From CAZTTG01 sp964615935 (lineage in GTDB: Bacteria; Planctomycetota; UBA1135; GCA-002686595), in contig CAZTTG010000024.1 in NCBI GenBank assembly GCA_964615935.1, positions 1-64,000 of the forward strand: 64,000 nt of DNA. Reading direction: 5' to 3'. A program made the position numbers and the translations under genes. Shown here one piece after another: positions 53,283-61,610 of the stretch (position 1 is its first letter; each line of letters starts with the position of its first letter). The notes under the pieces are model-generated. The model was not told the origin of the DNA, made no database searches, and worked only from the letters and a program-made list of their open reading frames with translations.

Positions 53283-55388
53283 TCAGGCGTCGCCGTCGGC
53301 CGGCGGACCTTCGCTTTCGGGCTGGAAGAGGGTGGGCGAGAGCATGGTGGCGGCGGGCGGGCCGACCGGGATCGGCTCGGCGCCCTCGGGCCCGGCGCGC
53401 AGCCGGCGGAAGCCCGACCAGGCGCGCAGGAGATCGCCGCCCCCCCCGCCGCCGGGGCCGGACGTCCGCAGGGGAGGGTAGAGGGCGCCGCTGGGAACGG
53501 TCGAGAGCAGCCGGCCCAGATCCTCCCCCGGTCCGCGAGAGCGGCTGGATCCCAGGTCGAAGCCCTCGGAGTAGGGGCGATCGCGGTCCGAGCTCGGCTC
53601 GCCTCCGCCGTCGAAGAGCAGCCGCTGGGCGTGGGGGAAGCGCCGGTGGTCGAGGGCCGTGAAGCGCGCCGGCGAGCGGTCCGCGAACCACGGCGAGAGC
53701 ACCACGGACATGCGCCGGTCGGCCGCGCAGCGGCGGGTCGCGTCGGCCAGGAGGCCCAGGATGCGCGCGCCCTGCTCGGGGCGGACCTCCCCGTCGCCGA
53801 GGATCTGCAGGGCCTCGCGCAGGCCCACCGGCGTCACCGCGTACATGACGCGGCCGCGCACGCCCGCGGCGCGCGCCGCCCGGTGGCTCTCCTGGAAGAG
53901 GGCCAGCCGGCTCAGGGCGTCGGTGGCCCCCTCCACCAGCTCGAGGGAGAGCTCGAGCATCCGATCCTCGCGCCACGGGCCGGCCCGGCGGGCCAGCCGT
54001 GCCAGGTTGAGGGCCACCGCCCCGCCGCAGGAGACCGCGCCCCGCTCGCGAGGCGCGCGCCGGCAGCCGGGGCCCACGGTGCGCTCCTGCCGCGAGCTCC
54101 AGGTGGGCACCAGGCGCCCGCTGGCGGCGAGCGACTCCAGCACCCGGGCCGCCTCGATCCTCGGGTTGTCGTCCAGGAGCGCGTCGAGCTCGGGCTCGTC
54201 CAGGAAGAGACGGGGCGAGGAGAGCCCCACCGGCAGCTCGGCCAGCTCCTCGACCAGGCGCTGGGTAAACGCGGGCGAGCGCGTGCCCGGGGGACCCAGG
54301 TCGAGCTGCTTCCCGCTGGCGCGGGCGGCCGCTCCCAGGGCTCGCAGCCAGGCCCCGAGCCCGGCCGAGGATCGCCCCCGGATCAGGGGCTGGAGGGCCC
54401 GGGCGGGGTCCTCGAGGACGGCGCCCCGCGAGGAGCCCTGGGCCCCCGCGACCAGCTCGTCGAGCAGCTCGAAGGCGGCCTCGGGGGAGGGCTCGCCGCG
54501 CAGGAGGAGCTCGGACGGCAGGGCGCAGAGCAGGTGGAGCTGAGGCCTCTCGAGGTCGATCACGTGGAGGTCGCCGGCGCGGTGGCGCTCGGCCGAGAGC
54601 TCGTCGAGGATCTCCTCCAGGGCGAAGCGGCGCAGGATCTCGCCGCCCACCCGCTCGGCGGCCGAGGTCGGAGCCGGAGCCGCGCCCGGCCGCGCGGCGC
54701 TCGAGGGCCCCCGCGCGATGAGCCGGCGCAGGTCGGAGCGCGCGAGGCCGACCGTGCCCTGCCGGCGCAGGGCCCCCTCCAGCCCGCGCTCCACCAGCTC
54801 GTTGTCCACCATCTCGCGGATCAGGCCGGTCGAGATGGAGTGGAAGCCGGCCGCCAGCACCCGCGCCTCGACCTGGGTCGCCACCTCCTCGGCCAGGGGG
54901 CGCGAGAGTTCGGCCTCGTGGACCAGGGCGGCCGCGATGCGCCCCTTGCTCCAGGGCGCGCTGCCCTCGGACTCCTGGACCCGCGGTCCCCGCCGGCGCG
55001 GGGCCGGCTCGTCGACCTTCAGGGCCTCGCGCGCCCGCGAGCGGCGATCCCGGTAGAGGATGTACGCCTTGGCCACGCGCGCGCGGCCCAGCTCGATCAG
55101 CGCGGTCTCGACCAGGTCCTGGATCTGCTCGATGCTCGGCGCGCGGGGAGTCGTCCCGGCCGCGCCTCCACGGGCGTTCTCCGGGCCGCGGCCTGCGGAC
55201 GTCGGCGGGGCTCCGGCCACCTCCTCGCGCCGCTCCAGCGTCATGCGCACGATCCCGGCCACCTCGCCGGCGAAGGCGGGATCGTCCTCCCCCACCGCCG
55301 CCATGGCGGCGAGGATCGCCAGCCGGATCTTCTCCTCGTCGAAGGGCACCAGGCGCCCATCGCGCTTCTCGACCTGACGCAGGTTCAT
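53283..55388 (-). CDS. NrdD-like protein with two ATP-cones and no glycyl-radical domain
   Basis: 701-residue protein. It begins with an ATP-cone (about 1-125: MNLRQVEKRDGRLVPFDEEKI and APSIEQIQDLVETALIELGRARVAKAYILYR), then a second, more diverged cone (about 150-235, including WSKGRIAAALVHEAEL and GLIREMVDNELVERG). The rest resembles anaerobic ribonucleotide reductase NrdD: AGDLHVIDLERPQLHLLCA (NrdD GDIHIHDL), GGAVALNLARLARRAG (finger-loop region) and YAVTPVGLREALQILGDG. However, the C-terminus stops near the region preceding the glycyl-radical and zinc sites; no GxCGY-type radical motif or Cys-x2-Cys zinc ribbon is visible. It probably cannot reduce ribonucleotides and may instead sense dATP/ATP. 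It lies 13 bases after nrdR, the dATP-sensing repressor of RNR genes. Confidence 0.7.
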   Translation of the reverse strand: MNLRQVEKRDGRLVPFDEEKIRLAILAAMAAVGEDDPAFAGEVAGIVRMTLERREEVAGAPPTSAGRGPENARGGAAGTTPRAPSIEQIQDLVETALIELGRARVAKAYILYRDRRSRAREALKVDEPAPRRRGPRVQESEGSAPWSKGRIAAALVHEAELSRPLAEEVATQVEARVLAAGFHSISTGLIREMVDNELVERGLEGALRRQGTVGLARSDLRRLIARGPSSAARPGAAPAPTSAAERVGGEILRRFALEEILDELSAERHRAGDLHVIDLERPQLHLLCALPSELLLRGEPSPEAAFELLDELVAGAQGSSRGAVLEDPARALQPLIRGRSSAGLGAWLRALGAAARASGKQLDLGPPGTRSPAFTQRLVEELAELPVGLSSPRLFLDEPELDALLDDNPRIEAARVLESLAASGRLVPTWSSRQERTVGPGCRRAPRERGAVSCGGAVALNLARLARRAGPWREDRMLELSLELVEGATDALSRLALFQESHRAARAAGVRGRVMYAVTPVGLREALQILGDGEVRPEQGARILGLLADATRRCAADRRMSVVLSPWFADRSPARFTALDHRRFPHAQRLLFDGGGEPSSDRDRPYSEGFDLGSSRSRGPGEDLGRLLSTVPSGALYPPLRTSGPGGGGGGDLLRAWSGFRRLRAGPEGAEPIPVGPPAATMLSPTLFQPESEGPPADGDA

Positions 55389-55401
55389 GCGCGGAACGCT
55401 C

Positions 55402-55911
55402 TCAACCCTCGCCGTGGGCCCGGGTCGTGCCGCCTCCATTGCCGGAGCCCGCGGAGCCGGTGGTCTCCAGGATCGGCTTGAGCTCCTCCAGGAACTGGCT
55501 GACGTCCTTGAACTCGCGGTAGACGCTGGCGAAGCGGACGTAGGCCACCTGGTCGATCTGGCGCAGCTCGTCCATCACGAGGGAGCCGATCACGCTGCTG
55601 GGGACCTCGCGGTCGTACTCCTCGTGGCAGCGAGCCTCGATCCCCAGGCTGGCCTCCTCCAGCTGCTCGGTCGACACGGGCAGCTTCTCGCAGGCGCGGA
55701 GCATGCCCTGCAGGATGCGGTCGCGGTCGAAGCGGACCCGCTCCCCGCTCTTCTTGACCACGCGCAGCGGGGTGACCTCGACCCGCTCGTAGGTGGTGTA
55801 CCGCAGGAAGCACTCGAGGCACTCCCGGCGGCGGCGGATGGCGGTTCCGTCGGCCGAGGTCCGCGAATCGACCACGCGATCGCGGTCGTCCTGGCAGCGA
55901 GGGCACCTCAT
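55402..55911 (-). CDS. nrdR: Transcriptional repressor NrdR
   Basis: 169-residue zinc-ribbon/ATP-cone repressor of ribonucleotide-reductase genes. The N-terminal zinc ribbon has Cys3, Cys6, Cys31 and Cys34 with the RRRRECLECF DNA-contact region. The ATP-cone (about 48-138) has VVKKSGERVRFDRDRILQGMLRACEKLPV, then IGSLVMDELRQIDQVAYVRFASVYREFKDVS. The C-terminal 25 residues are Gly/Ser-rich. ATG at 55911 is used because it gives the zinc ribbon at residue 1; upstream in-frame sequence is unrelated. Next to it is an NrdD-like double ATP-cone protein. No NrdR box was identified in the window. Confidence 0.95.
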   Translation of the reverse strand: MRCPRCQDDRDRVVDSRTSADGTAIRRRRECLECFLRYTTYERVEVTPLRVVKKSGERVRFDRDRILQGMLRACEKLPVSTEQLEEASLGIEARCHEEYDREVPSSVIGSLVMDELRQIDQVAYVRFASVYREFKDVSQFLEELKPILETTGSAGSGNGGGTTRAHGEG

Positions 55912-56046
55912 GGCTCGCGAGCGACGCAGCGCTCGTTCCCAGAAGAGACCACGCAAGATGTAGTGTGTCAACGCCCCGCCCACCACACGGCTGGGGGGTG
56001 CGCCCGCGCCCGCCGGACCGCCGGCCGGAGGCCGCCGGCTCGGCGC

Positions 56047-57444
56047 CTACTTTCCGAGGCAGAAGCGGGCGAAGATCCGGTCGAGCAGGTCCTCGGGGGT
56101 GGTCCTGCCGGCGATCCCGTCCAGGGCCTCGGTGGACTCCCGCAGGGCCCCCGCCACCAGGTCGAGGGCCGCCCCCCGCGCCAGGAGCGCCAGGCCCTCC
56201 GCGAGGGCGGCGCGAGCGCGCTCCAGGGCCTGTCGGTGGCGCGCCGAGAGCTCCCGGGCGAGGCCCCGCCCCTCGCCCCCTCCCCGGCCCGCGCCGGCCA
56301 GGGCGAGCTCGGCCGCCGCGGCCGTGGCCAGCCCGTCCAGGCCCTCGCCGCGCAGGGCCGAGGTCGCGGCCCAGCCCTGGACGTCCAGGCTCGCCAGCAG
56401 CCCTTCCGGGGGGCGCGCCGGAGCCCCCGGCAGGTCGATCTTGTTCCACGCCAGGAGGACGGGGGTGCCCTCGGGGTGGGAAGCCCGCTCCCGGCTCAGG
56501 GCCTCGGGCTCGGCCGCCGAGGAGTCGACCACCCACAGCAGGAGATCGGCCGCGCGGCGCTCCCCCTCGGCCAGGCGCTGGGCGGCGCGCTCGGGGGCGG
56601 GCCCGCCCTCCTCGAGGCCGGGGCCGTCCAGCAGGCTCGCAGCAGCCCCTGCGAGCCTCCAGAGCCCCTCCACCCCGTCGCGGGTGGTCCCGGCCACCTC
56701 GCTGACGAGCGCCCCGCCCGCGCCCACCAGGGCGTTGTGGAGCGAGCTCTTGCCCGCGTTGGGGGCGCCGCACAGCACGATGCGGGGCCGCCCGCGGGGC
56801 GAGTCCCGCCGCTCCTCCCACCGCAGCGCCTCGGCCAGGCCGGCGAGGGCCGCCTCCCCCAGGCTCGTCAGCTCGCGGATCGGCACGTGCCCGGCCTCGG
56901 CCTCGTCGAAGTCGAGGCTGGCCTCGCACAGGGCCCGAAGCTCCTCCAGGCCGTCGCGGAGCCCGGCCACCCGCTCCGAGAGCCCCCCGGCGAGCAGGGC
57001 CGTGGCCGCCCGGCACTGCTCCAGGCTCCGGGCCTCGATCAGCTCCAGGACCCCCTCCGCCTGGGAGAGGTCGATCCGACCGCTCTCGAAGGCCCGGCGG
57101 GTGAACTCCCCGGGCTCCGCGGGCACGGCCCCGAGCCGAAGGAGTCGGTCCAGGGCCGCCTGCAGCAGGTGGGGCGAGCCGGGGAGGTGGAGCTCGAAGA
57201 CGTCCTCCCGGGTGTAGGAGCGGGGCCCGGGCATCCACAGGACCAGCGCCGGGACCTCGCCCCGGCCGTCGTGGAAGCGGCCCGGGAAGGCGCCCCGGGG
57301 CCCCGGCTCGAGGGGGCCGGCGGAGACCGTCACGGTCCTCGTCAGGAGGCCGCGGGCCAGCGGGCCGGAGACGCGCAGGATGCCCCGCTCCCCCCCGCCG
57401 GGGGGGCTGCTGACGGCCGCGATGGTGGTGCGGTCCTCGGGCAT
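56047..57444 (-). CDS. mnmE: tRNA modification GTPase MnmE
   Basis: 465-residue GTPase that, with MnmG, modifies wobble uridine of certain tRNAs. The N-terminal tetrahydrofolate-binding domain (TIAAVSSPPGGGERGILRVSG), central helical domain and Ras-like G domain are in order: G1 GAPNAGKSS, switch-I GTTRD, G4 NKID, and the C-terminal motif FCLGK with the essential Cys. G3, normally DTAG, reads DGPG (in SLLDGPGLEEG), an unusual substitution in switch II. ATG at 57444 is preferred to 57459 because the family begins just before the TIAAV block. It lies 46 bases downstream of yidC. Confidence 0.93.
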   Translation of the reverse strand: MPEDRTTIAAVSSPPGGGERGILRVSGPLARGLLTRTVTVSAGPLEPGPRGAFPGRFHDGRGEVPALVLWMPGPRSYTREDVFELHLPGSPHLLQAALDRLLRLGAVPAEPGEFTRRAFESGRIDLSQAEGVLELIEARSLEQCRAATALLAGGLSERVAGLRDGLEELRALCEASLDFDEAEAGHVPIRELTSLGEAALAGLAEALRWEERRDSPRGRPRIVLCGAPNAGKSSLHNALVGAGGALVSEVAGTTRDGVEGLWRLAGAAASLLDGPGLEEGGPAPERAAQRLAEGERRAADLLLWVVDSSAAEPEALSRERASHPEGTPVLLAWNKIDLPGAPARPPEGLLASLDVQGWAATSALRGEGLDGLATAAAAELALAGAGRGGGEGRGLARELSARHRQALERARAALAEGLALLARGAALDLVAGALRESTEALDGIAGRTTPEDLLDRIFARFCLGK

Positions 57445-57490
57445 GGCCTCGCTCTCCACGTCCGGGCGCGCGCCGGGCGGACGGATGCCC

Positions 57491-59533
57491 CTATCGCTTG
57501 CCCTTCTTCCTCTTGCGCTGCGCGGCGCCCCCGCCGCCCTTCCGCTGCGAGCCCTGCTTTTCCTGCAGGCGCTTCTTCTGCTGGGCCTGCAGCTCGGCCA
57601 TCCGGGCCATGAAGCCGCCCTTCTTCTTGCGCGGCTTCTCGGTGTCGTCCACGGGCCACTTCTTCTTGATCCAGCCCATCTCCAGCACCCCCAGGCCGGA
57701 GGTGGTGATCATGTAGACCGACAGCCCCGCCGCGTAGTTGTAGAGGAAAACGCCCATGAAGGCCGGCATCCACTTCATCATCTTCTGCATGCGGGCCGCC
57801 TGCTCGTCCGCCGGCGGGGGCTGGAAGCTCATCTGCCAGATCCACAGGACCACCATGATGGGCGGCAGGATGTTGAGGTACTCGATGGTCCCGATCACCG
57901 GCAGGTGGGTGTTGAAGTTCAGCACCAGCAGCCGATCGGGCATGGACAGGTCGGTGATCCAGCCGAAGAAGGGCGCCTGGCGCAGGTCGAAGCTGGTGCG
58001 CAGGGCGGAGAACAGCCCGAAGAAGATGGGGATCTGGATGAACATCGGGAGGCAGCCGCCCAGCGGCGGCATGGCGCCCTCCTCCTGCATGATCTTGGCC
58101 TGCTCCTGGCGCAGCTTCTGGGGGTTCTTGGCGTACTTCTCCTTGATCTCGTTGAGCCGCGGCTGGACGCGCTTCATCTTCTTCTGATAGCGCGCCATGG
58201 AGGCCTGCGAGCGGCGGTTGAGGGGGAACAGCACCAAGCGGACCCCGAAGGTCATGACGATGATCGCCACGCCGTAGTTGCCGAAGAGCGCGAACAGCCC
58301 CCGCAGCACCGACAGCAGCGCGGTGCCGATGGTGATGGTCCCCGGCGGCGTCATGAAGCAGTTGCCCACCAGGTCCTTGCGGATCACCGCCTCGTGGGGC
58401 TCGAAGCCCTCCTGGAAGTGATCCCGGTCCTTGGGGCCCAGGTAGACCTGGAAGGACCAGGTCCGCGACTCGCCGACCTCGGGGATGGACAGGCCCAGGC
58501 GCACGTCGGTGGAGATGAAGCGCCAGGCGTCGGCCGCGCCGGCGGGGTTCTCCTCGGCCCAGCCGGCGTCGTAGACGCGGCGCCAGTTGGCCCCCGTGAG
58601 GACGCGCGCGTCGCTCTCGGGGGCGACGCGCGCGAAGGCCGCGAAGTACTTGTTGTGGTCGCCGGCGAACTCCGGGTGCACGCCGGGCGGATCCAGGGTC
58701 CCGAAGAGGTCGTTCCCGGGGCGGTCCTTGCGCGACTGCTGGACGAGCTTGCTCTTGCCCTTCGACTTGCTCCCCGCGGCAGCGGCGCTGGGCCCCACGT
58801 AGAACTGGCCGTCGCTGGCCCGGGGCACGCAGCCCGCGGGGGTGAACAGGAACTCGGCCGGAAGCCCGCCGCCCTGGGCGCCCTCGTTGTGGAGCTTCAA
58901 TTCGACCTGGAAGTCGTAGCTCCCCGGGCGCCAGCGGACGCGCTTGACGAAGCGCATCCCCGTGCCCGGGGCGAGGGTGAACTCCACGCCCTCGGGATTC
59001 TCCACGGTCCCGAGCACCTCCATTCGCCACAGGGCCCGGTCCAGGGGCTCGTGCTGGAGCGCGGCGCTGGAGGCGCTGGTCCTCCATACCAGGGAGCCGG
59101 TGGAGCTGCCGTCGGGCTGGGGCACCGAGCGCAGGAGCTGCACCCAGTGCTCGGAGTCCAGGCGCGCGGCCTCGTCCAGGCCCTCGACGTCAAAGAAGCT
59201 GGCCAGGCGCAGGTCCATCAGGCGCGCGCCGCGGTTCGAGAAGGTGGCCAGGTAGGAGCCCGCCTGCCCGGGCACGCCGATCTGCAGCTCCTGGGTGCGC
59301 TCCTCGGTGTCGACGATCACCTCGCTGCGCTGGGGGCGGGCGGCCGGCTGGGCCGGCTCTCCGGTGGAGCTCGTGGAGGGCCCCGTCGCGGGCACGAGCG
59401 GCGCGCCCGAGGGGGCGGTCCCGTCCGGCTGGGCGGGGGCCGGCTCGGGCCTCTTCTTCGGGGCGACCCACATGCTCCAGGCCATGAGGACCGCGAAGCA
59501 CAGGAACAACGCTAGCGGGAGTCGCTTCTCCAA
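57491..59533 (-). CDS. yidC: Membrane protein insertase YidC
   Basis: 680-residue insertase of the Gram-negative long form. N-terminal helix (MEKRLPLALFLCFAVLMAWSMWV), then a linker rich in Pro, Ala and Ser (about 25-70), a large periplasmic P1 beta-sandwich domain (about 75-375) and the conserved five-helix core with GNYGVAIIVMTFGVRLVLFPL, the amphipathic CP1 hairpin (KKMKRVQPRLNEIKEKY), GCLPMFIQIPIFFGLF and the last helices. The C-terminal tail is highly basic (KKKGGFMARMAELQ ... KRKKGKR), presumably for ribosome binding. It lies 41 bases downstream of the metallophosphoesterase and 46 upstream of mnmE. Confidence 0.96.
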   Translation of the reverse strand: MEKRLPLALFLCFAVLMAWSMWVAPKKRPEPAPAQPDGTAPSGAPLVPATGPSTSSTGEPAQPAARPQRSEVIVDTEERTQELQIGVPGQAGSYLATFSNRGARLMDLRLASFFDVEGLDEAARLDSEHWVQLLRSVPQPDGSSTGSLVWRTSASSAALQHEPLDRALWRMEVLGTVENPEGVEFTLAPGTGMRFVKRVRWRPGSYDFQVELKLHNEGAQGGGLPAEFLFTPAGCVPRASDGQFYVGPSAAAAGSKSKGKSKLVQQSRKDRPGNDLFGTLDPPGVHPEFAGDHNKYFAAFARVAPESDARVLTGANWRRVYDAGWAEENPAGAADAWRFISTDVRLGLSIPEVGESRTWSFQVYLGPKDRDHFQEGFEPHEAVIRKDLVGNCFMTPPGTITIGTALLSVLRGLFALFGNYGVAIIVMTFGVRLVLFPLNRRSQASMARYQKKMKRVQPRLNEIKEKYAKNPQKLRQEQAKIMQEEGAMPPLGGCLPMFIQIPIFFGLFSALRTSFDLRQAPFFGWITDLSMPDRLLVLNFNTHLPVIGTIEYLNILPPIMVVLWIWQMSFQPPPADEQAARMQKMMKWMPAFMGVFLYNYAAGLSVYMITTSGLGVLEMGWIKKKWPVDDTEKPRKKKGGFMARMAELQAQQKKRLQEKQGSQRKGGGGAAQRKRKKGKR

Positions 59534-59574
59534 GGGAGCTCGGCCGGGCTGGGGGTCGGGGGGAGCGGGCGGAC

Positions 59575-60369
59575 TCAGTGGCCTATGGCCAGGCGATCCG
59601 CGAGGTAGGGGGGCAGCTCGGGGACCTTGCGGATGTCCTCCTGGGCCGCTTCGATGTCGTAGGCCAGGCGCACGAAGGTCAGGTTCCCGCCGTCGAAGAG
59701 CACGTAGGAGAGGCGGTTGTCGCCGTCCCGAGGCTGCCCCACCGAGCCCACGTTCACGATGGCGCGCGACTCGTCCAGGTCACCCAGGTCGTAGGGGCCC
59801 TCGGTGTCCTTGGGGCGGTAGAAGCGGCCGTCCTCGTAGTAGATGGCCGGCACGTGGCTGTGACCCACGAAGCACACCTTCGCGTCCATGCAGTCGAAGT
59901 TGGCCTGCATCTTGACCCGGTCGCGGATGTCGCGGGGCAGCATGTACTCGCGCACCGGATCGCGCGGGGAGCCGTGGGCGTACATGACGTGCTCCTCGCG
60001 CACCAGGGGCTCCAGCTCGGCCAGGAAGTCCCAGTACTGATAGGCCTGATCGCGCTCGATGCCCCGGCCGATGGAGTCGCGCGTCCAGTCGATGGCGGCG
60101 CGGGCGTTGGGATTGAAGTCCTCCGCCGAGTTGAGCAGGGCGTACTCGTGGTTGCCCAGGAGGCAGATCCCCGGCTCCAGGCCGTCCTTGCCCCCCACCA
60201 GGTCGATGACCGAGGCCAGGCACTCCTGGGGCCGCGCGCCGTAGCCGACCACGTCCCCCAGACAGATGAAGCGCCGGGCACCCCGCTGCCGGGCGTCCTC
60301 CAGGGCGACCGTGAGGGCCTGAAGGTTGCCGTGCAGATCGGAGAGGATGGCGCTCTGGGGATAGGTCAC
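59575..60369 (-). CDS. Calcineurin-like metallophosphoesterase
   Basis: 264-residue metallophosphoesterase of the YfcE/MJ0936-like group. The five metal-binding blocks are present: SDLHGN, GDVVGYG, GNHE, HGS and GHSHVP. Such enzymes hydrolyse phosphodiesters; the substrate is unknown. The start is set at GTG 60369 (VTYPQSAILSDLHGN), with GAGGAG (60374-60379) as SD. A 9-bp perfect hairpin lies just upstream of the SD in the leader. It is first in a long co-directional set running through yidC, mnmE, nrdR and smc. Confidence 0.9.
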   Translation of the reverse strand: MTYPQSAILSDLHGNLQALTVALEDARQRGARRFICLGDVVGYGARPQECLASVIDLVGGKDGLEPGICLLGNHEYALLNSAEDFNPNARAAIDWTRDSIGRGIERDQAYQYWDFLAELEPLVREEHVMYAHGSPRDPVREYMLPRDIRDRVKMQANFDCMDAKVCFVGHSHVPAIYYEDGRFYRPKDTEGPYDLGDLDESRAIVNVGSVGQPRDGDNRLSYVLFDGGNLTFVRLAYDIEAAQEDIRKVPELPPYLADRLAIGH

Positions 60370-60383
60370 AAGACTCCTCAACA

Positions 60384-60410
60384 GGGGTCGCCGGCGATGG
60401 CGGCGACCCC
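60384..60410. promoter_or_regulatory. Perfect hairpin in the leader of the metallophosphoesterase gene
   Basis: GGGGTCGCC (60384-60392) and GGCGACCCC (60402-60410) form a perfect 9-bp stem with a 9-base loop, lying 5 bases upstream of the SD of the minus-strand metallophosphoesterase. It could influence ribosome access to the head of the operon. Function is not shown by sequence. Confidence 0.45.
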
Positions 60411-60447
60411 CGGTAGGCCGGGTCGCACCCCCGGTCGGCCGGGCTGC
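60406..60447. repeat. 21-bp tandem direct repeat, two copies
   Basis: Two adjacent 21-base units (60406-60426 and 60427-60447), starting ACCCCCGGT and sharing GGCCGGG, differ at three positions. Each unit also contains CCCGG/CCGGG, a short inverted repeat. It lies in the 213-base divergent gap between the metallophosphoesterase and parvulin genes and may be a protein-binding site. Confidence 0.45.
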
Positions 60448-60582
60448 ACCGGAAGTCCGATGCCCACGGCGGCTGCCGGCGGGCGTAGGATTATCGGGAC
60501 CCGTCGGCCCGGTCGCAAGCGCGTAGGCGCCCTGACGCGCCCTGCGGCGGCCGCCCGCCCGGCCCCAGATTGGAAGATCCAG

Positions 60583-61587
60583 ATGAGTACCCGCCGGTTC
60601 ACGCCTCGCCTCCCTCTCCTGGGCCTCGCCCTGGCGAGCGCCCTCGGCCTGGGGGCGGCCCGCGCCCTCCAGGATCCCCCCGCGCCCCCGACCGACGAGG
60701 ACCCCCTGCCCCCCGGCGTAGCGGCCATCGTCGACGGACGCGTGATCACCGTGGAGGAGTACAAGGACTTCCTGCTGAGGCTCTACGGCCGCCGCCCCCT
60801 GCGCGAGCTGATCGCCCTGAGGCTCCTGGAGATGCGCGCCGAGGCGGCCGGCCTGGGGCTCGCCGAGGAGGAGCTGGAGGCCGAGGTCGAGAAGGCCTGG
60901 GGCAACTTCGCCAGCCGCTTCGGGTCCGACCGGAAGCGGCTCGAGCGTGAGCTCGAGAACCTCGGGCACTCGCCGGCGAGCTTCCGCCTGCAGCTGCGCG
61001 AGCAGTCCCGCCGCTCGCTCCTGGCCCGGCGGATCGCGCGCGCCGAGCGGGTGGTCACCGAGGAGATGGTGCACCAGCGCTTCGAGCGCGAATACGGGCC
61101 GGACGGCATCCGGGAGGATGTGCGCCACGTCTTCCTGACCCGGGGCCGCATGAAGCTGGAGCTGCAGAGGGCGGGCGCCGATCCGGCCGAGCTGACCCTG
61201 GAGGTCCTCGATCGGAACCTGGAGGAGCGCGCCCGGACGATCCTGGCGGAGCTCGCCGCAGGAGCGGCCTTCGAGGATCTCGCTCGCCGCTACAGCCACG
61301 ACCTCTCGGTCACCCGCACGGGCGGGGCCATCCCCGACTACGACTACCTGCGCTTCGGCCCCGAGCTGGCTGCGGCGGTGCGCGCGGCCGAGGTGGGGGC
61401 TCCCACCGGTCCGGTGCGCTCCGGCACCGGCCTGCACGTGATCGAGGTCACCCGCCGGACGCGGACCGCCTTCGAGGAGGTGCGCGAGGAGGTGCACCGC
61501 CGGCTCGTGGAGGAGGACGCCAGCTTCGCGGAGATCACGGCCCTGGAGCGGCGCCTGTACGAGAGCGCGGACATCCGGCAGTTCTGA
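60583..61587 (+). CDS. Exported parvulin-type peptidyl-prolyl isomerase (SurA/PrsA-like)
   Basis: 334-residue exported folding factor. Signal peptide (about 1-28, ending AARALQ), then an N-terminal SurA/PrsA-type helical chaperone region (about 45-165: AAIVDGRVITVEEYKDFLLR and RELIALRLLEMRAE) and a parvulin PPIase domain (about 175-320) with EDVRHVFLTRGR, AGAAFEDLARRYSHDLSVTRTGG and the TGLHVIEVTRR block. The ATG at 60583 gives the signal peptide. It is monocistronic, convergent with the MraY-like gene 23 bases on. It would assist folding of exported or outer-membrane proteins. Confidence 0.88.
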   Translation: MSTRRFTPRLPLLGLALASALGLGAARALQDPPAPPTDEDPLPPGVAAIVDGRVITVEEYKDFLLRLYGRRPLRELIALRLLEMRAEAAGLGLAEEELEAEVEKAWGNFASRFGSDRKRLERELENLGHSPASFRLQLREQSRRSLLARRIARAERVVTEEMVHQRFEREYGPDGIREDVRHVFLTRGRMKLELQRAGADPAELTLEVLDRNLEERARTILAELAAGAAFEDLARRYSHDLSVTRTGGAIPDYDYLRFGPELAAAVRAAEVGAPTGPVRSGTGLHVIEVTRRTRTAFEEVREEVHRRLVEEDASFAEITALERRLYESADIRQF

Positions 61588-61610
61588 GGCGCGCTCGGCG
61601 CCTCGAGGAC

